Below, one piece after another: positions 47,340 to 60,954 of a stretch of DNA of 64,000 nucleotides. The notes under the pieces are model-generated. The model saw only the letters and a program-made list of their open reading frames with translations, was not told the DNA's origin and did not search any database. How positions within the stretch are numbered: the stretch's first letter is position 1; each line of letters begins with the position of its first letter. Location of the stretch: NCBI GenBank assembly GCA_951804985.1, contig OX638133.1:4484501-4548500 (forward strand), in the 5' to 3' direction. Both the position numbers and the translations under genes were made by a program. This DNA is from Dryomyza anilis (lineage: Eukaryota; Arthropoda; Insecta; Diptera; Dryomyzidae).

Positions 47340-47510
47340 CCACATTCGCTCTTTTGGTTTTGAGTTTTTTTTTTTTGGCTAGAAATATCACAAAAACCAA
47401 GCATGCGCAGTATTGATGAAAATATGCATTAAAAAATGTAATTAAAACGCAAATGTCACAAAAAAAATCACATTCGCCCTTTTTGTATAATCGACTGTGA
47501 CGATATTTCA
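47340..47510. mobile_element. TIR family D, right-end fragment
   Basis: CACATTCGCCCTTTTTG..GTGACGATAT at 47470-47510 is the right end seen at 53160-53192. TTGGCTAGAAATATCACAAA upstream is the complement of family D interior sequence. Confidence 0.65.
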
Positions 47511-48371
47511 GTCACTCCTATTCTGAAGCCAGTTGTAGTCGGAATTCGGGTCTCTATGAATAAAATTGTGAAGACATTCTACAATAGGTTTATGTCAAAT
47601 CAAACGAAAAATCGATCAAAATTCAATTCAGTACGAATCCGTGCCTTATGTCCCAATTTGTTCCGAATCTTAGAGTAGATCTTAATTCGAATAAAAAATA
47701 TCCACTGCGACGAGCTTCAGAATAGAGGTGAGCATTTTCTTTTTTGAATCAAACTATCTTTCAATTGGTTTTTTTTTTTGGCATGTTCACAAATTCAATT
47801 TCCATCGGAATTTAAATATTTAACAACATAAATAGCAATGAATTCGTATCGCAGAACGTTTTGAACTCATTTGGAAAAATGTTTATTTCGAATTTTAGAA
47901 CAATAACGACATGTTAAAACATGAGTCGAGCAAAGAAATCTGCTATAGGCTAAATTTGTATATATTACATTTTATATAAATATATTTTCTGAGAGCTTAT
48001 GCAGTTAAAAGTAAAGTCTATTTAACGGCAAGGTTGTCTAAATATATATATCTTAAATAAGTGTTGGATACAAATTGAAAAAAATAATAATAAATGTAAT
48101 AATATTTACAAGAAAAACAGCACTTTGTAAATTTACCACATCAGCTACAACAATAAATACTTTGCTATGAGTGTGTTTTTTTTCGTTTGTTTGTCTTCTT
48201 TACTTTACATAATTCTAAATACATTTAATTTTACATGTTTAAGTTTACACATTTAGTTATTTACAAAACCTAAAATTTGACAAGTCCCAAAAACAAAACA
48301 GAAAAAAATAAACAACAAAATAGACGTGTACCTTACAATAAGCGTTGTTGTAAAAATATATGATGGTTGTA

Positions 48372-48377
48372 TTTATT
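48372..48377 (-). promoter_or_regulatory. DENND1: Poly(A) signal for DENND1
   Basis: AATAAA on the minus strand (TTTATT on +), about 140 bases past the stop codon at 48518-48520. Confidence 0.5.
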
Positions 48378-48517
48378 TTTTGTGTTGTGTAAATCGGTCC
48401 TACATTTTAGTGCCTCGTACCATGAATACCAATATTCGCAATGCGCGTAAATTCACTCTCTGCGCTCTCTCTCGCTGTATGCCAGCCGCATGCACTCTGT
48501 CTGTCTCTATTTCACGC

Positions 48518-51500
48518 TCAATCAAAAGTTGTCCAGTTCTGCATACTCGCGCTGCTTGCGGTAGGCTGCAGCCGGTTCGGCGTACCACTGACTGCACCAG
48601 ACGTCGCTGTACTGTTGCGCAGCATTTTGCCACTAGGTGATGCCGTAGCCGAGACGCTGGACGTCAACGTAAACTGATCTAGGCCGTATTTGCGCAATAG
48701 CTCAAAGTCATCATCATACGACGGTATGTCCGTGGGTGGTGGTGGCGGCTTCGTGCTCGGCGGCTGCAGCGGTGGTGCTCGATGTTGTGGCGTATAATAG
48801 GTGTAGAGTGGATTGCTGATACTGCTGGAGTTGCCCATTGGCAGTGTCGTTGACTTTTGATTATTTGATAAAATGACACCGCCACTTAGCTTAGACGGCA
48901 ACGGACGCGCATTCTGATTCAGCGGATCAAAGTCCTCCAGATCGAAGCTAGTGTTGTTGCTATCGTCCAGCGATATCAGATCGTTGTTGAGCGTTTCCTC
49001 CTGTGAGGCATACGAGGAGGAGGCGGCCGAGTGCAGCGAGCCCGACGGATGTGGCACTTGCAGATGAGTTGGCTGGGGCTGGAGTGAGCGTAAAGACTGC
49101 GGCGAAAGAAACGCATCGAAAGTAGACGATATAAACGAATTAAATATTATATTAGGTTACGCTATGTGGGGCGTTTGTTGTTGGTTTGTATTAGATGGAT
49201 TAGTATGTGTATGTGGGGGGTAAAGGGAGAGAGAAAAATAAAAATTTAATTAGCTACAATGTTCATGCAATACTTAGGGGAATGAAGGGGAAATGAATTA
49301 AATACCTTGACCAAATGAACAAATGAATCACAACAACTACATTACAAAAAAGATCTGTGAAAGAACAGAATAACTAGTGTAGGTGCAAGAATAAGAAGAG
49401 AGAGCGGGATGTACAACAAAATGTCAAAATCAACCAGGTATTTCAAGTAAAACACAAAAACGGCCATCAGTTAATAATACCTGATATGAAATAAGCATTT
49501 TAAACTGATTTATTTAACTTATTAAAGACTGACTCTACCACTGATATGACATGTTTTTTACCAATATATTTCGAATATCGAGGGCTTATATTCAATACTG
49601 TCTATCTACAATTTTGACGAAAATGAGTTTTTGATGCAGAAATCTTCACTGATCACCCCTGCATTTATGACATTAATTTAGAACCAAAAAAATATTTCTA
49701 TTACTGTTATATTTTCATTTCAATAATTTGTCTATCTACATGAATGAATTTTTCCGATATTGTAAATTGGCTTATTTTTGACCCACCCGCTAAATATCTA
49801 TCAAGGCGTCTGATATGATACCTCTGTCTGTTCATGTAACACAATTCGCAATACATCTCACCTGGCCCTATCTAGATGTTTTTTAAAATGGCTCATTTTT
49901 TGGTATTAACCGAATAAGGACATTCGGAATTGCCCTGACTCTATATTTCGCTTTCGTTAATTTTATTTTTACGTCTATTTCGAAGAATCCGACGAATATT
50001 ACTTGAATATTACTTATCAATAATCTGAATGGCAATTAGGATTTTCTTGATGTGACCTGGTTGATCAGACGCTAGTGAAAATGAACGAGTATTAAATGAA
50101 TGGTTAACGACAACGAGCAACAATTATACGTGAGGAGGGCGGCCGGATGCAGTCCTGCGCGACACCCTCTGTGTGTATATGTGGTACCTCTTTCTTTAGA
50201 CGTGGCGCAGGCACAGGCACTGGACGCACCGAAAACGTTGATGCCGCCGAGACAAACGATGCGCTCGACGACGATGTTGAGCCCGTCGATGTGTTTGACG
50301 ACGAAGAGTTGCGCAGCTCGTCGTGTAGCAAGAGACTACTGTGTTGTTGTTTTTTGTCATCTGAGGTATTCCAGCAATTGCGTTGCAATCTATCGATGCC
50401 AGCAGCAACGACCAAGTTCTGATTGGCACCGGCGGCTATACGTCGCGGTGGCACTGGCGGCGACTGCATGTCCGGTGGCGTATCAAAGATTGAGTCAGTC
50501 GTTATGATGGATTTGTTGTTGGGCGTCGATGTGTGATTGGGTGGTGCCGCAGCGGTCAGAGAATTAGAAGCAAAAGGAGGTGTTGGTGGTTTTTGCAATG
50601 CCGCAGACGGCGTTTTGACCTCAACGTGTGCATGTTGTTGTTGTGTGGGTAGTGATGGAAAGTGCGATGGCGTTACGTTTGAGTTTTGCGATTGCGGTGA
50701 CGTTTGCGCTGTGACAAATGGATGATTGTAATATGAAGGTGGCAACGTCGCAGCCGTTGGTGGCGTGCTGTGTAATGGCGTCGATTGCAGCGAGTGCGTG
50801 ACAGGCGGTGGCGGACGCGCAGGCGGTGGACCGCCACTGCGTGCGGCGGCGCCGGCGACGCTTGTTTGGCGTTGCGTGAACTCTAAGCTGCTGCTGGGTT
50901 TAAGCTGTGTCGTTGTTGTTGTCGTTATTGTGACATAATATTTGTTGTATTTGTAGTGATGAATTTACGTAACAAATGTGCGAATGAGTACAAAAAAAAT
51001 ACAAAAAAAAAGAAAACAGAATACATGAATATAAAGGATCAACACGAGTGAAGGACGACGACGACGAGCGACAAAGAAACAAATGTGAGATATTTTGATG
51101 TTTTATTTTTTTTTGTTATAAAAAAAGCTTCGATTGAAAATTGTTTAATTTTTTTGGCCTTAAGGCTTTTGTATTTAATTACAATTATTTAATTTAATTA
51201 CAATTCATTAATGAAAAACAATAACAAAAAACAAAAGTAGTGGTGCCGAAAAAAAAAGTTATTTCTAATTAAAAGTTAATTTTGTATGTCAGTCTGAAGC
51301 TTAGGAGGCTCTTTTAAAATTACAAAAGTTTTTAATTACACAGTGCAACAAAATATACCATCAGATAGCAGTTAATAACGATGTTAGGGTAAAAATAACG
51401 GTGTTAGGGTAATACGGTGTCGCTGATTTCGAATCTAAAGTTCGTTATACCTCCGGGTCACTCACAATTTGCAGTCAAAAATTTTAAAATTTGTTTTTTT

Positions 51501-52025
51501 TTTTAATATTCTGTTTAAAGAGTGAATCTGGGACGATGTTGTTATTTGAGGACCAAACCTAATTTTTTATGAGGAACATATTAGCCGAAAAGAGTAAAGT
51601 TTTCTCAAGCTTTCATGCAATATGGCAAATTTGTAATTAGTAGGTTTAAAATTCGAAAAAAGAGGGTTATAAAAAAGCGTTGACGATAGTGCCAAAAAAA
51701 AAATAAAACTGTTGTTCATGATAGAATATTTTTTGCACTGTCTTTTAAATTGCTAAAATTGTGAGTGATGCAAAACCGGAGACTAAAACTCTTTGGAATA
51801 TTCCATGATTTTTAAAATAGATAGTTCCGATTCCAGTTCCAACCAAAAATAATTATAAGGATCCCGATGCCGGTTTCACATATTTTTAATAACGTCTCCG
51901 ATTTCGGTTTCAAAAATCGAAGCGATTCCGGTTCCGACTCCGGTTCTTTGCAAACAGGATAAAAAATATCTTTTCTGGTTACGATATTTTTAACATAGCG
52001 CTTCCGATTCCGGTTCCAACCAAAA

Positions 52026-52079
<54 letters not shown>

Positions 52080-55000
52080 TCGTAATCATGCCAAAGGGGG
52101 CGAATGTGTAATTTTTGACATATGCGTTTTTTTTACATTTTTTAATATAGTTTTTCCTCACGTATACTGTGCCAAAATCATGTGTGGTTTAGTTAGACAT
52201 TTCTAGTCACAAAAGACAATAACAAAAATTGAAAATATTGGCATGCCAAAAGGGCGAGTCTTTTCGTATTTTTGCCATAACTTTTTATTGCTATGAGATA
52301 AAATAGTGGTGTAAAGGCATTAATTGTTTGTTTTTAAAGCACCGTACCGTATTTTTTCGGGCATAAACACTGTTTAAGGCAGCCGTTTACGGAACGTAAA
52401 ACAACCCGTTTTACATATGAAATGAAATTAAAAATACGGCCTATTCCGGAAATGGCCCGTAGGTACGGCAATAAAACGTGAATGCGTGAACGTATTTACG
52501 GGCCGTAAACGGAACTTCTTTACGGTACTTAAAAGCAATGAATTAACGTAAAAGGCACGTAAATACGGCCCGTAAACGGAAAGTAAAGGGAACGTAAATA
52601 CGGCTCGTAAACGGATTCCACCTTTTGCCAATGATTAACAAGTTGCAACTAGACAATTTTATATATCAATTATTATTTATATTTTTATTATTTCAAATGA
52701 AAAATATTTTTCAATCATGAAGAATAAAAAACCCACGCATTATAGTCATACAAATATTTCTTTAAATTAAGTAAAGCCGTAAAGTTACCGTTTTTTACAC
52801 GTAAAAATGTTTGTCCGTATGTTTAGTCGTATTTACGGTAGCTGCCGTTTCTGAGCCGTAATTACGTGCACGTAACGTTGCTGTACTTCGCACGTAAAAA
52901 TGTTTTTTTGTATTTTCAATCGAATTTAAGGCGTTTTTGTACCGTAATTACGTGGCCGGAACGGTGCCGGTTTTTGTACGTAAAAATTGATATCCGTATC
53001 TACTACCGTATTTATGTCTAGACCTGTATTTAACACGTAATATTGTGCCGTAATGTTACCGCAATAACGGGCCTACCCGTTCTCACAACCGTTTTTACGT
53101 TTCAGACCGTATCTGTGTTTATTGGGTAAAATCTGATTTCCCAACATTTTTAAAAATGGACATTCGCCGCTTTGGTATGACAGTGACGATATGGGTACCG
53201 TTTTCGGTTCCACACATTTCTTTTAATAACGGTTCCGATATCGGCACTGGCTCCGATTCCGGTTCTTTGCGACGGAAACAACACTAACTTCAGATTCGAG
53301 ATCAGCAACCCTATATTACATTAAAAACGTTATCGTATCACCTACAGAACGAATATTGTTGCAATGTTGCAGCAATATTGCTGTAAGATTGCAGCAATTT
53401 TCGTGATGTAGGGGATGAATATGGTATTTTTTTTTTACATATTTGATGCACTGTCTTGTGTTAGCAAAATAAACATGAGGACAAGTTAAACTTTTAACGA
53501 ATGAAATTATTAATTTTGTTAAAAATATTATTTGGCACCTTAAAAGAAAAAACGCACTATTTCGAACATATTTTTTTATATGAAGAAATTTTTATATATA
53601 GAAGAAATTTACCAAAATGTTAAGTTTTTGATTAAAGTATTTCTTTTATAAAAACTAATCACTTTGAGCACCAAATGACTGAATTTATAATTAAAATATG
53701 TTCGAGCTTTTAAAATATGATGTAATAAAGATTTTTGAACAAATACAAATCTGAAAAAACGAAGCTGTTTTTATCGACTTTTTGATCGCCAAATAAAAAA
53801 AAACGATGAACTAACATAAACTATTCTGCTTATTCTAAAATACAAAGAAATACTCACACTCCGATCAACGATTGGCGACTTGAAGAGCGGATGATTTTGT
53901 AGCTCTTGCGACAGATTCATCTCCGACGAGCAGATCGAGCTCGACGGACTAACGGTTGGAGACGCAGCCAGCAGAGCAGGATGATGAGCAGCAGCAGGCG
54001 CAAAGTGCGCATAACCGTTCGTCTGCTGTATGTGCGAACTGGAACTGGACATAGCCAACGGCGCAGCTTTTCGAATGCCATGTGAGACGCCGTTTATCTC
54101 CGCTGGCGATGCGTATTGAAAACCACCCGCCGTCGGATTATGCTGCACCAGGTGATGATGGCGCTTATTGAAAATGGGTGAACTGGGTGCTGAGTGATGA
54201 CCGGCAGCTGTTTTGCCGCTGCCAACGACGTAACCGTCGATGCGATCGTGCTGAGAATTTGTCGAGGACAGATGTGAGCGGAAGTGACGATTATTATTGT
54301 TGTTGTTGTTGCTGTTGGGTGGTGTGCTGTCGCGAAATTTCGACTTGAGATCCTTGTAGGCGGTCTTGACGCCGCGTGAGCCCTCCTTGACCTGTACCAA
54401 AGAAATGTCATCAATTAAATGGCTGCGACGCGGTTAAATTGGGGCGTAAGCAACATAAACTACAGGTTAGGCAACAGTTACAGAAGGTTAAACTAATCTA
54501 GGTTTGCTAGGTTATGTTATAAATACTTGAGTTAAACATTTAGTTTAGTTCGTTAACCACTCACCGATTTAACAGCAGACTTTACAGCAGGATTAGTCTG
54601 CAGATTGTATGCAATATTTGAGAGTAGTTTTAAAAAGTTTTATATATTTTTTTTTGTTTGTTTTTGTTAACAAGTAGAAACGAGGATCAAGCGCAGTGCA
54701 CGAGTGTCGAGTAAGAGAAACCGACGAGCAACGAGACGAGCGCGTGCGTGCGTGCGTGGCCAACGAGAGTTCGAAAATACATGATGGATGGTGAGCAAAA
54801 ATAATGGCACCGAAAAATATGAAAGTATACAAAATACATTGTAAACAACGACGAATTGCTTTTTATTACAAATAATTTTTGGTTGTAATTAAAAAAATTA
54901 ATCAGTTAAAGATATAAATGGTTTAATTGTGGCGGTTGTTATTATTATTATTATAAATGATTAAGCTGATAATGCGTTTGGCGTTGATGATTATGATAAT

Positions 55001-58000
55001 GATGATTATGATGATCATGATGATGTGGATTTTGACATTGACGGCAGTAATTTGCAGCTTTTGTTTTACCTAATAATGGGGACTATTCTAAAACATTAAA
55101 TAACCCAATGTTGTTGTATTTAAAAAAAAAAAAACAATTTGCTGCTTCGACGATTTTGGTCTTATTTAAAATAAATGTCAATTAAATAAAAAAGAAAATA
55201 AATTACTAAAAGTGAAAGCATATGAAAAGGTGCTATTTGGTGCAGTGACTACAGCATTAGTGCAATAGAAAAACATAAAACAAAAAATAAATATTAACTA
55301 ATTTAAATAATAACTACGCTGAGAAGAAAATGTCTGTTCTATTTTATAGTAAAACTATTGATATCAGTTGACTCAAATTTAGGGCGAATCGATCGGACAT
55401 GTGAGATATGTAAACCAATTATTGAATTTTGAAAATGTATTTAGTAAGTTCTACTTCTACAATTAAAAGTTGTAATATTAATGTAATAATAGTACTCAGA
55501 CTATTGACTTATTTAAATATAGTAGAAATAATTGTTTTTCTATTAAAATCTTATGAACTTTACGAATTTAATCAGGCCAATCATGAATATCAAAAGAAAT
55601 TGAATTCGCTGTGAAATGTTATTTTACCCGTAATGAAATTTCATATCAATATGGTGGGAAATAGATTTATTATGAATAAAAAATTGTCAAATCAATTTCG
55701 AAAGCACATCTAATTGGTTTTTGGTAAAAAAATGTTGACTTGAATTATTTTTACCATTTTCAAAATTCACTGTGAAATCAAATTTTCTAATAATAAAAAT
55801 ATTCAGAGAAAATGTTTGTTCATAATTGGTCTGAATAATGAATCATATACAGCGAAACAATACATTTTATATTATTAAATAATTCGAATTGAGCGTTGTA
55901 TTCGAGTTCAAAAATTATAATAGTTTGTATGAGCTAATATTGGATATTTTTTTAATCTATTGGTGAGTTTTATTACTACAACAACGATAGAAAATGCTTT
56001 TAAACTACCATTGGAATAAAGCAATTATATAGAATTTCACAAAATTCGACAATGACATATTCGAAAAGTATTTATATTACGATTTTTGCGTTATTTTTCT
56101 AATTGAAAAGATTAAAACATTTCAAATTTATTTATGTTATTACGTTTTTTCATATTTTGTGAAACTATTAATATACAAGTCACGCATTCTTGTTGTTGTT
56201 TTGCTTAATACCCTTGAGATTAGTTGAAAAGGTTACATTTTGAAAAATATTGTATGCGGGTATTTTCTAACATTCACTGATGATCGAAATTCAAATAAAG
56301 GGTTTTTCAATAAGAGCGTTACAAAAGTTTTTTTCAAGGGTTTTTCAACAGGGACGCTACAAAAGTAGAGCGACAGGGACAGCAAACGACGCCATATTTC
56401 TTGCCGCTCTTTTGACATTTCTCTTCAGTAAGGTTTTCCATTTCATGATGGAAAGATATACGAGCCAACAACGAGTCGAAATTATTAAAATTTACTACCG
56501 AAATTCGAATTCGTATATCTTTCCATCATGAAATGGCAAACCTTACTGAAGAGAAATGTCAAAAGAGCGGCAAGAAATATGGCGTCGTTTGCTGTCCCTG
56601 TCGCTCTACTTTTGTAGCGTCCCTGTTGAAAAACTCTTTATTTAACATAATTTGAATGGTATGAATACAATTAGAAATATTTATATGGGTCATTCCACGT
56701 CAGTAATATCAATCTTGGCACGGTGGAAATTTTAACAAGCTAAATATGAAATTAAAGCAATGACCCGAGATAAAATATTCGGCAGATTACTGGCAGAATA
56801 TCGACATATTTCTGACAAAAGCGCAGTTTACTGGCAGATTTTACGCAGGGCATAGCATGTAGTTTGTATTTCATCAAAAATGCCAGCCGGCATGTTCAAA
56901 AATGTGTACATGCCACGGCAGATTTATGAAATGTTTTTGGAATTCAAATTTCAAATAGGCGGCCTTGTAGCAGGTTTTCTATAGAATATCGGAGGGCAGT
57001 TGTCGGCAGACAAATATATATTTTGTTGTAATTTTTAGAATAGCTGCTTCACACAGGCGACGACAGACACAAATTTTATATGAAAAATATTTGGCAGCTT
57101 GTAGGAATAGCAATGCAACCTGTCTCAGACTTCTTCACACAGTCGAAGGCAGACTCATATTTTATATGAAAACTATTATAATTGCCTGCCTCACGGCAAC
57201 TTGGAGCTATACACCAAGAAAAAAAAATACTATATAAATAATAGTTTTTTACTATTAAAAATAGTCAATAGGATAAATTATTATTTTAATCGGAAAATAT
57301 CATTAAATACTAGAAAATACCATGACATTTCCATTGAGTTTATATGAAAAGATTTATTTTTTGTATACTATTAAATCAATAATTGTCCTATTGACCAATT
57401 TTAATGGGATTTGAGGGAATTTTTTTCTGGGTATAGCAAGGCAGACTGTCTCTAAAATGTTATATTCGAAATGCCTGCCTCGAGGCAAAATCAATTTTGT
57501 ATGGAGAAAAATCGGTAAATGATCTATAAAACTTGCTAGTTCAGAAATTATGGGCGACTGCATCGAAATTATTTTTTTATTTGACGGCGAAAACTCCAGA
57601 GTTTCAAAACAAATTTATATTGATTTTTAAAATAGTGGTGCGTATACGTAACAGTGATTTGAAAAATATATTTAACTTTTTCTAAGTGAAATGTATTTTA
57701 TTTTTTTAAATTGTTATTTTTATTTGAATGCGTGATCATAAAGCTTATATAAACCATTAGTTTCATTAAAATATGTTAATTAGCTACAGAGATATAAATA
57801 ATTAACTAATTTAGTACTTTGATGTTTCGATTCACATAACTTTGTTGGAGTTGAGACATTAAAAAAACTAAGTACAAAGTTATTTTTTATTTTTCGATCA
57901 CTATCTATCCACAAAATATCATCAAAATCGAAAGACATTGTGCCAAGATTGATATTTCTGATGTGGAATGACTCAAATATATTTTTTATTGAGAAATTAA

Positions 58001-60954
58001 ATTGAGAACTGTAAAAAACCAATTCGAATAAATAAAATAAACGTACATGTTATGAAATTCAAACAAAAATAGTATTGAATTTGTGCCACATAACTTTAAA
58101 TGATTGAATTCTATTAAAATACGTTTATTTTATAATGAAAAATCGAATTCTGGAACGGTCGTATTTTAGTTTTAATACAATATCGATCGGCATTAGGAAC
58201 AGATAAATAGTATATCGATCAAACATTAGAATCTGTCAAATAGTTTCCAATTTAAAAGCTTGTTGTTAAAATTAACTTATTTTCGATAAACCAAAACATA
58301 AAATGATCAACCTAAGCGTTTTACGATCGATCTTCTACTGCAGATAGTCAGTGCTTGTAGATTATTGCTTTAGTAATAAGTTGTCTACGATTAAAACACT
58401 TTGTTTCATAATATAAAAAAAAAATTAAACATAAAATTCCTCAAGTTAATTTGTGTTAGAAACGAAAAATATAAAACCAAAAATTATGAAAAATAACAAA
58501 ATAAATAAGAAACCAAAAGAAAAAAAAGAAACAAAGCATTTTCAACATCAACTACATTTGCTAAGTGTATTTATAAAAAAAAATAAAAATATTAAATTAC
58601 GAACTTGTAAAAATAATTGTAAGTTTAGGTGTCAACAAAAAACTGTGGTTGCACTAAGTGGTGGGTTTGATTATTCTATGTGAAAACACGCGAGAATCTG
58701 CTTTTGCCCAAATTAAACTGCAAAAAAGATATTAAAACGTAGGAAAATAAAAAAGTTATATAAATATTAAATAAACAATTAAAAAATTTAGATGCTCATT
58801 AGAAAAAATGCTAGGACAAACCAAAGAAAAGTCTAAAACTCTAACATAATACTAAAGCTATGCTAATATTAGACCTAAACAACACATCACATTTTTTTGC
58901 AATTTTACAAAACGAATTGACTTTGATAGTGGTTTTGTTGTAGAGACGCTTACCGCTCTTAGCTGCTTTATCCAATATTGTTTAATTAACAGCTTAAATT
59001 GTAGAAAATATTTAAATTAACATAAAAAATAGAAATTTATTGCTTCTACTACTACTTAGCCTTTTTATTAATAAATGAAAATTTCTAATTTCAAAAATTT
59101 TAATTTTTTTCTTGTGTTTCTTAATTAATGCAATATAATTACAGCCTCAAACCACGTGTATATGTTCGAAAAAAGGTATGTTGTATGTACCAATGAGAGC
59201 GCCATAATTGAAAGAAAAATTATAAATAATTTTAAGAGCTCAACTACTGCAAAATATTAAAAATAAGAACAACAACGAAAAAATGAAGAACCAAAAACAC
59301 AAATGAAAGCGCGTCGCATTTCTCGCTAAAAAGCAGCAGCATGACCAGCAAATCTTGACTTATTTCTAGATTGCAGCCGCTTAAAGCGACCTCTCAAAAC
59401 GCCAACGACTTTGGTGGCCAACACAAATCTCACCTTGTCCTTGACATGCTTAAGGAACACATAGTTGCGACCGCGTTTCTTCATCACCTCCGCATAGCGC
59501 ACCGTCTCCAATTCGAATTCATCCGAAGTGCCGAGCCCCGTGTTCAGCATATCGATGCGTTCCTCAATGAACTGCTGGAATATTTGCAGCTCCATCATTT
59601 TGGTGAGAAATGGGCGCAAATGTGAGGGGCGTGTCTCAATAAATTTATCACGATTGAATGATTTGCCAGCACCGCCATGAAACTCCACCGCATCACGATA
59701 GCCGCCAATCAGTTGGACCAATACACAGAGAAATATCTTAGAGACACGATCGCCGATGTGCTCGTGCGAATGACTGAGTTTCTTTTTCAGTTGCGAGACA
59801 ATCTCGGCGGGCATATCGTGTACATCGTCAAAAGGAGTTTCGAAAATTTTGGTATCACAGTTTAGGATGACAACGTCGCCGAGCTCTTCGGACGACATCT
59901 GTAGTACAAAAAAAAATAGTAAAAAGTGGATAAAAGTATTGAAAATTAAATTGTTTTGCTGCACTCACCGTTTCGAGTACCATTTCTGGTACGCCAATCA
60001 GATAGGGCATTGGCGCACTAATATAGTCTTTTAGTTCCATTGGAAGCACTGGTATAAAGATGTGTTGCCACACCATCGGATAAAGGAAGGCGGTGGCCGC
60101 CTGTATGCACGACGATAGTCTGTCGAGACGACGCGACGTGAAGATTATGCGACGCTCGGCCAGCATGGCGGCGAACACGGCGATCATGTTCCTTGGATCG
60201 ACGAAATTATAATAAAGATTCAGATTGTGCTGAAATTAGTTTAAAATTACAAAATTAAAGCAAAAATATATATTATATGAAATAATCAACGATTTAATTA
60301 AATTTAATATTAATTTTTAATTGAATTTTAAGTAATATTGAATTGATTAAATGTTAGCTAAACAAATGAAATGAAATATGTTTCTTAAAATTAGGTAGTT
60401 CATCGACTTCTTATCTAGAATATCAAATTTTCTGACTTTTTAAGTTTTTAGAGAAGAATATACCTTTCAAGAATCATAAACGCATAAAAATAAATAAATG
60501 AACGCAATAAATTTTAATATTTTAAACTTAAATCATAATATTTTTGAAAAGCCTTACGTTCTCTGGTATACTGGGCAATTGAAAATGCAGCGGACGCTCA
60601 AAAACAAAAGTCTGCAACAAAATTAAAAATTGCAAGTTAATTTAATTAGACATATCATTTACCACCGCACAATTACTCACACTTTGTCCCTCATTGTAGA
60701 GCAGCCGCAAACAGCCCCCCGGATCCGGCACACCACGACTGTAGGCTTCCGTCAGAAAGTTGCTAAACTCTTTGGGGTTGTCGGAGCGTCGTAATTCTGC
60801 CAGCACCGTTGTCAATCGCAGGAAGGTATCGTGCCATGGCAGATAGGTGATGATGATCATGGCGGTGTCCGTTTTCGGATCGTGCCGACAGAAACAAAAT
60901 CGCCAGTCAGAGTTGTCTGTGGTCAGCACAAAGGAATATGACTGTACAGAATCA
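48518..60954 (-). CDS. DENND1: DENND1/connecdenn, Rab35 guanine-exchange factor (5' end outside or not found)
   Basis: DENND1 proteins activate Rab35 on endocytic membranes and bind clathrin/AP-2 (family knowledge). Exons in transcript order: 60954-60681, 60611-60558, 60229-59969, 59898-59434, 54597-54565, 54391-53858, 50904-50188, 49096-48518; 971 codons in phase. The uDENN end reads FCFCRHDP and ITYLPWHDTFLRL, then LPSIPEN; the core DENN has MLAERRIIFTSRRLDRLSSC, YPMVWQHIFIPVLP and PMPYLIGVPEMVLE; dDENN begins ELGDVVILNCDTKIFETPFD and has FQQFIEERIDMLN. The tail is low-complexity with SH3-type prolines (PPPARPPPPV, PPVPPRR, PVPAPRLKK) and a clathrin-box-like LISLD in the last exon; it ends NWTTFD. 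The fly protein is probably CG18659. The N-terminal exon was not located. Confidence 0.9.
52033..52077. repeat. (AT)n microsatellite
   Basis: About 22 uninterrupted TA units following an A-run. The same place in the other family E copy (36182-36190) has only about four units, so it expanded here, next to the insertion. Confidence 0.95.
52078..53188. mobile_element. TIR element family D (1.11 kb)
   Basis: Left end CGTCGTAATCATGCCAAAGG then GGGCGAATGTG; right end CATTCGCCGCTTTGGTATGA then CAGTGACG. Flanked by ATAT. The interior (52330-53120) is dense in TACGG/CCGTAAA and complement words. No protein-coding frame. Confidence 0.8.
56298..56638. mobile_element. MITE family A, copy 5 (with a nested or duplicated end)
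   Basis: TA|AAGGGTTTTTCAATAAGAGC starts the element; a second end-like sequence, AGGGTTTTTCAACAGGGACG, begins about 40 bases in. Right end TTGAAAAACTCTT|TA. The centre frame reads [20 protein letters not shown], similar to the first helix of a transposase DNA-binding domain, which hints at the parent element. Confidence 0.8.
57208..57436. mobile_element. Short TIR element (~229 bp)
   Basis: TATACACCAAGAAAAAAAAA at the left and TTTTTTTCTGGGTATA at the right are inverted. The interior carries ACTATTAAAAATAGTC and ATTGTCCTATTGACC-type symmetrical words. Confidence 0.55.

Larger units (their letters stand above)
44811..48517. other. Convergent intergenic region GstE13 / DENND1
   Basis: Both neighbours end here. 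AATAAA at 44832 serves GstE13; TTTATT at 48372-48377 is a poly(A) signal for DENND1 on the minus strand. Contains a family A MITE, a family F element and a family D fragment (about 47340-47510). No other gene seen. Confidence 0.65.
51810..53285. repeat. Repeat family E, copy 2, interrupted by family D
   Basis: 51810-52077 (GATTCCGGTTCCAACCAAAA and relatives) and 53193-53285 (GTACCGTTTTCGGTTCCACA) are the two halves of a CCGGTTCCGATT repeat like 36015-36425. They are separated by the 1.1-kb family D insertion. Confidence 0.75.
50905..53857. other. DENND1: DENND1 intron between tail exons (3 kb)
   Basis: Bounded by the GTGAGT donor after VDRS (complement at 53852-53857) and an ACACAG acceptor at 50905. 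It contains family E repeat halves split by a family D element. No exon seen in the rest. Confidence 0.7.
54598..59433. other. DENND1: DENND1 intron (4.8 kb)
   Basis: Lies between the dDENN exon (donor AAG|GTGAGA at 59433) and the 33-nt exon. Contains a family A MITE (56298), a small TIR element (57208) and an ATGATGATT-type microsatellite at about 54957-55030. The rest is AT-rich without protein-like frames. Confidence 0.7.

Noticed and set aside
50100..50507. Long + strand frames over the DENND1 tail exon
   Set aside because: They are antisense shadows of the GC-rich low-complexity DENND1 exon 50188-50904.
53771..53857. Continuation of the DENND1 frame past VDRS
   Set aside because: A GTGAGT donor follows directly and the next exon (LKPSSSLEF) joins in phase; the continuation is intronic and AT-rich.
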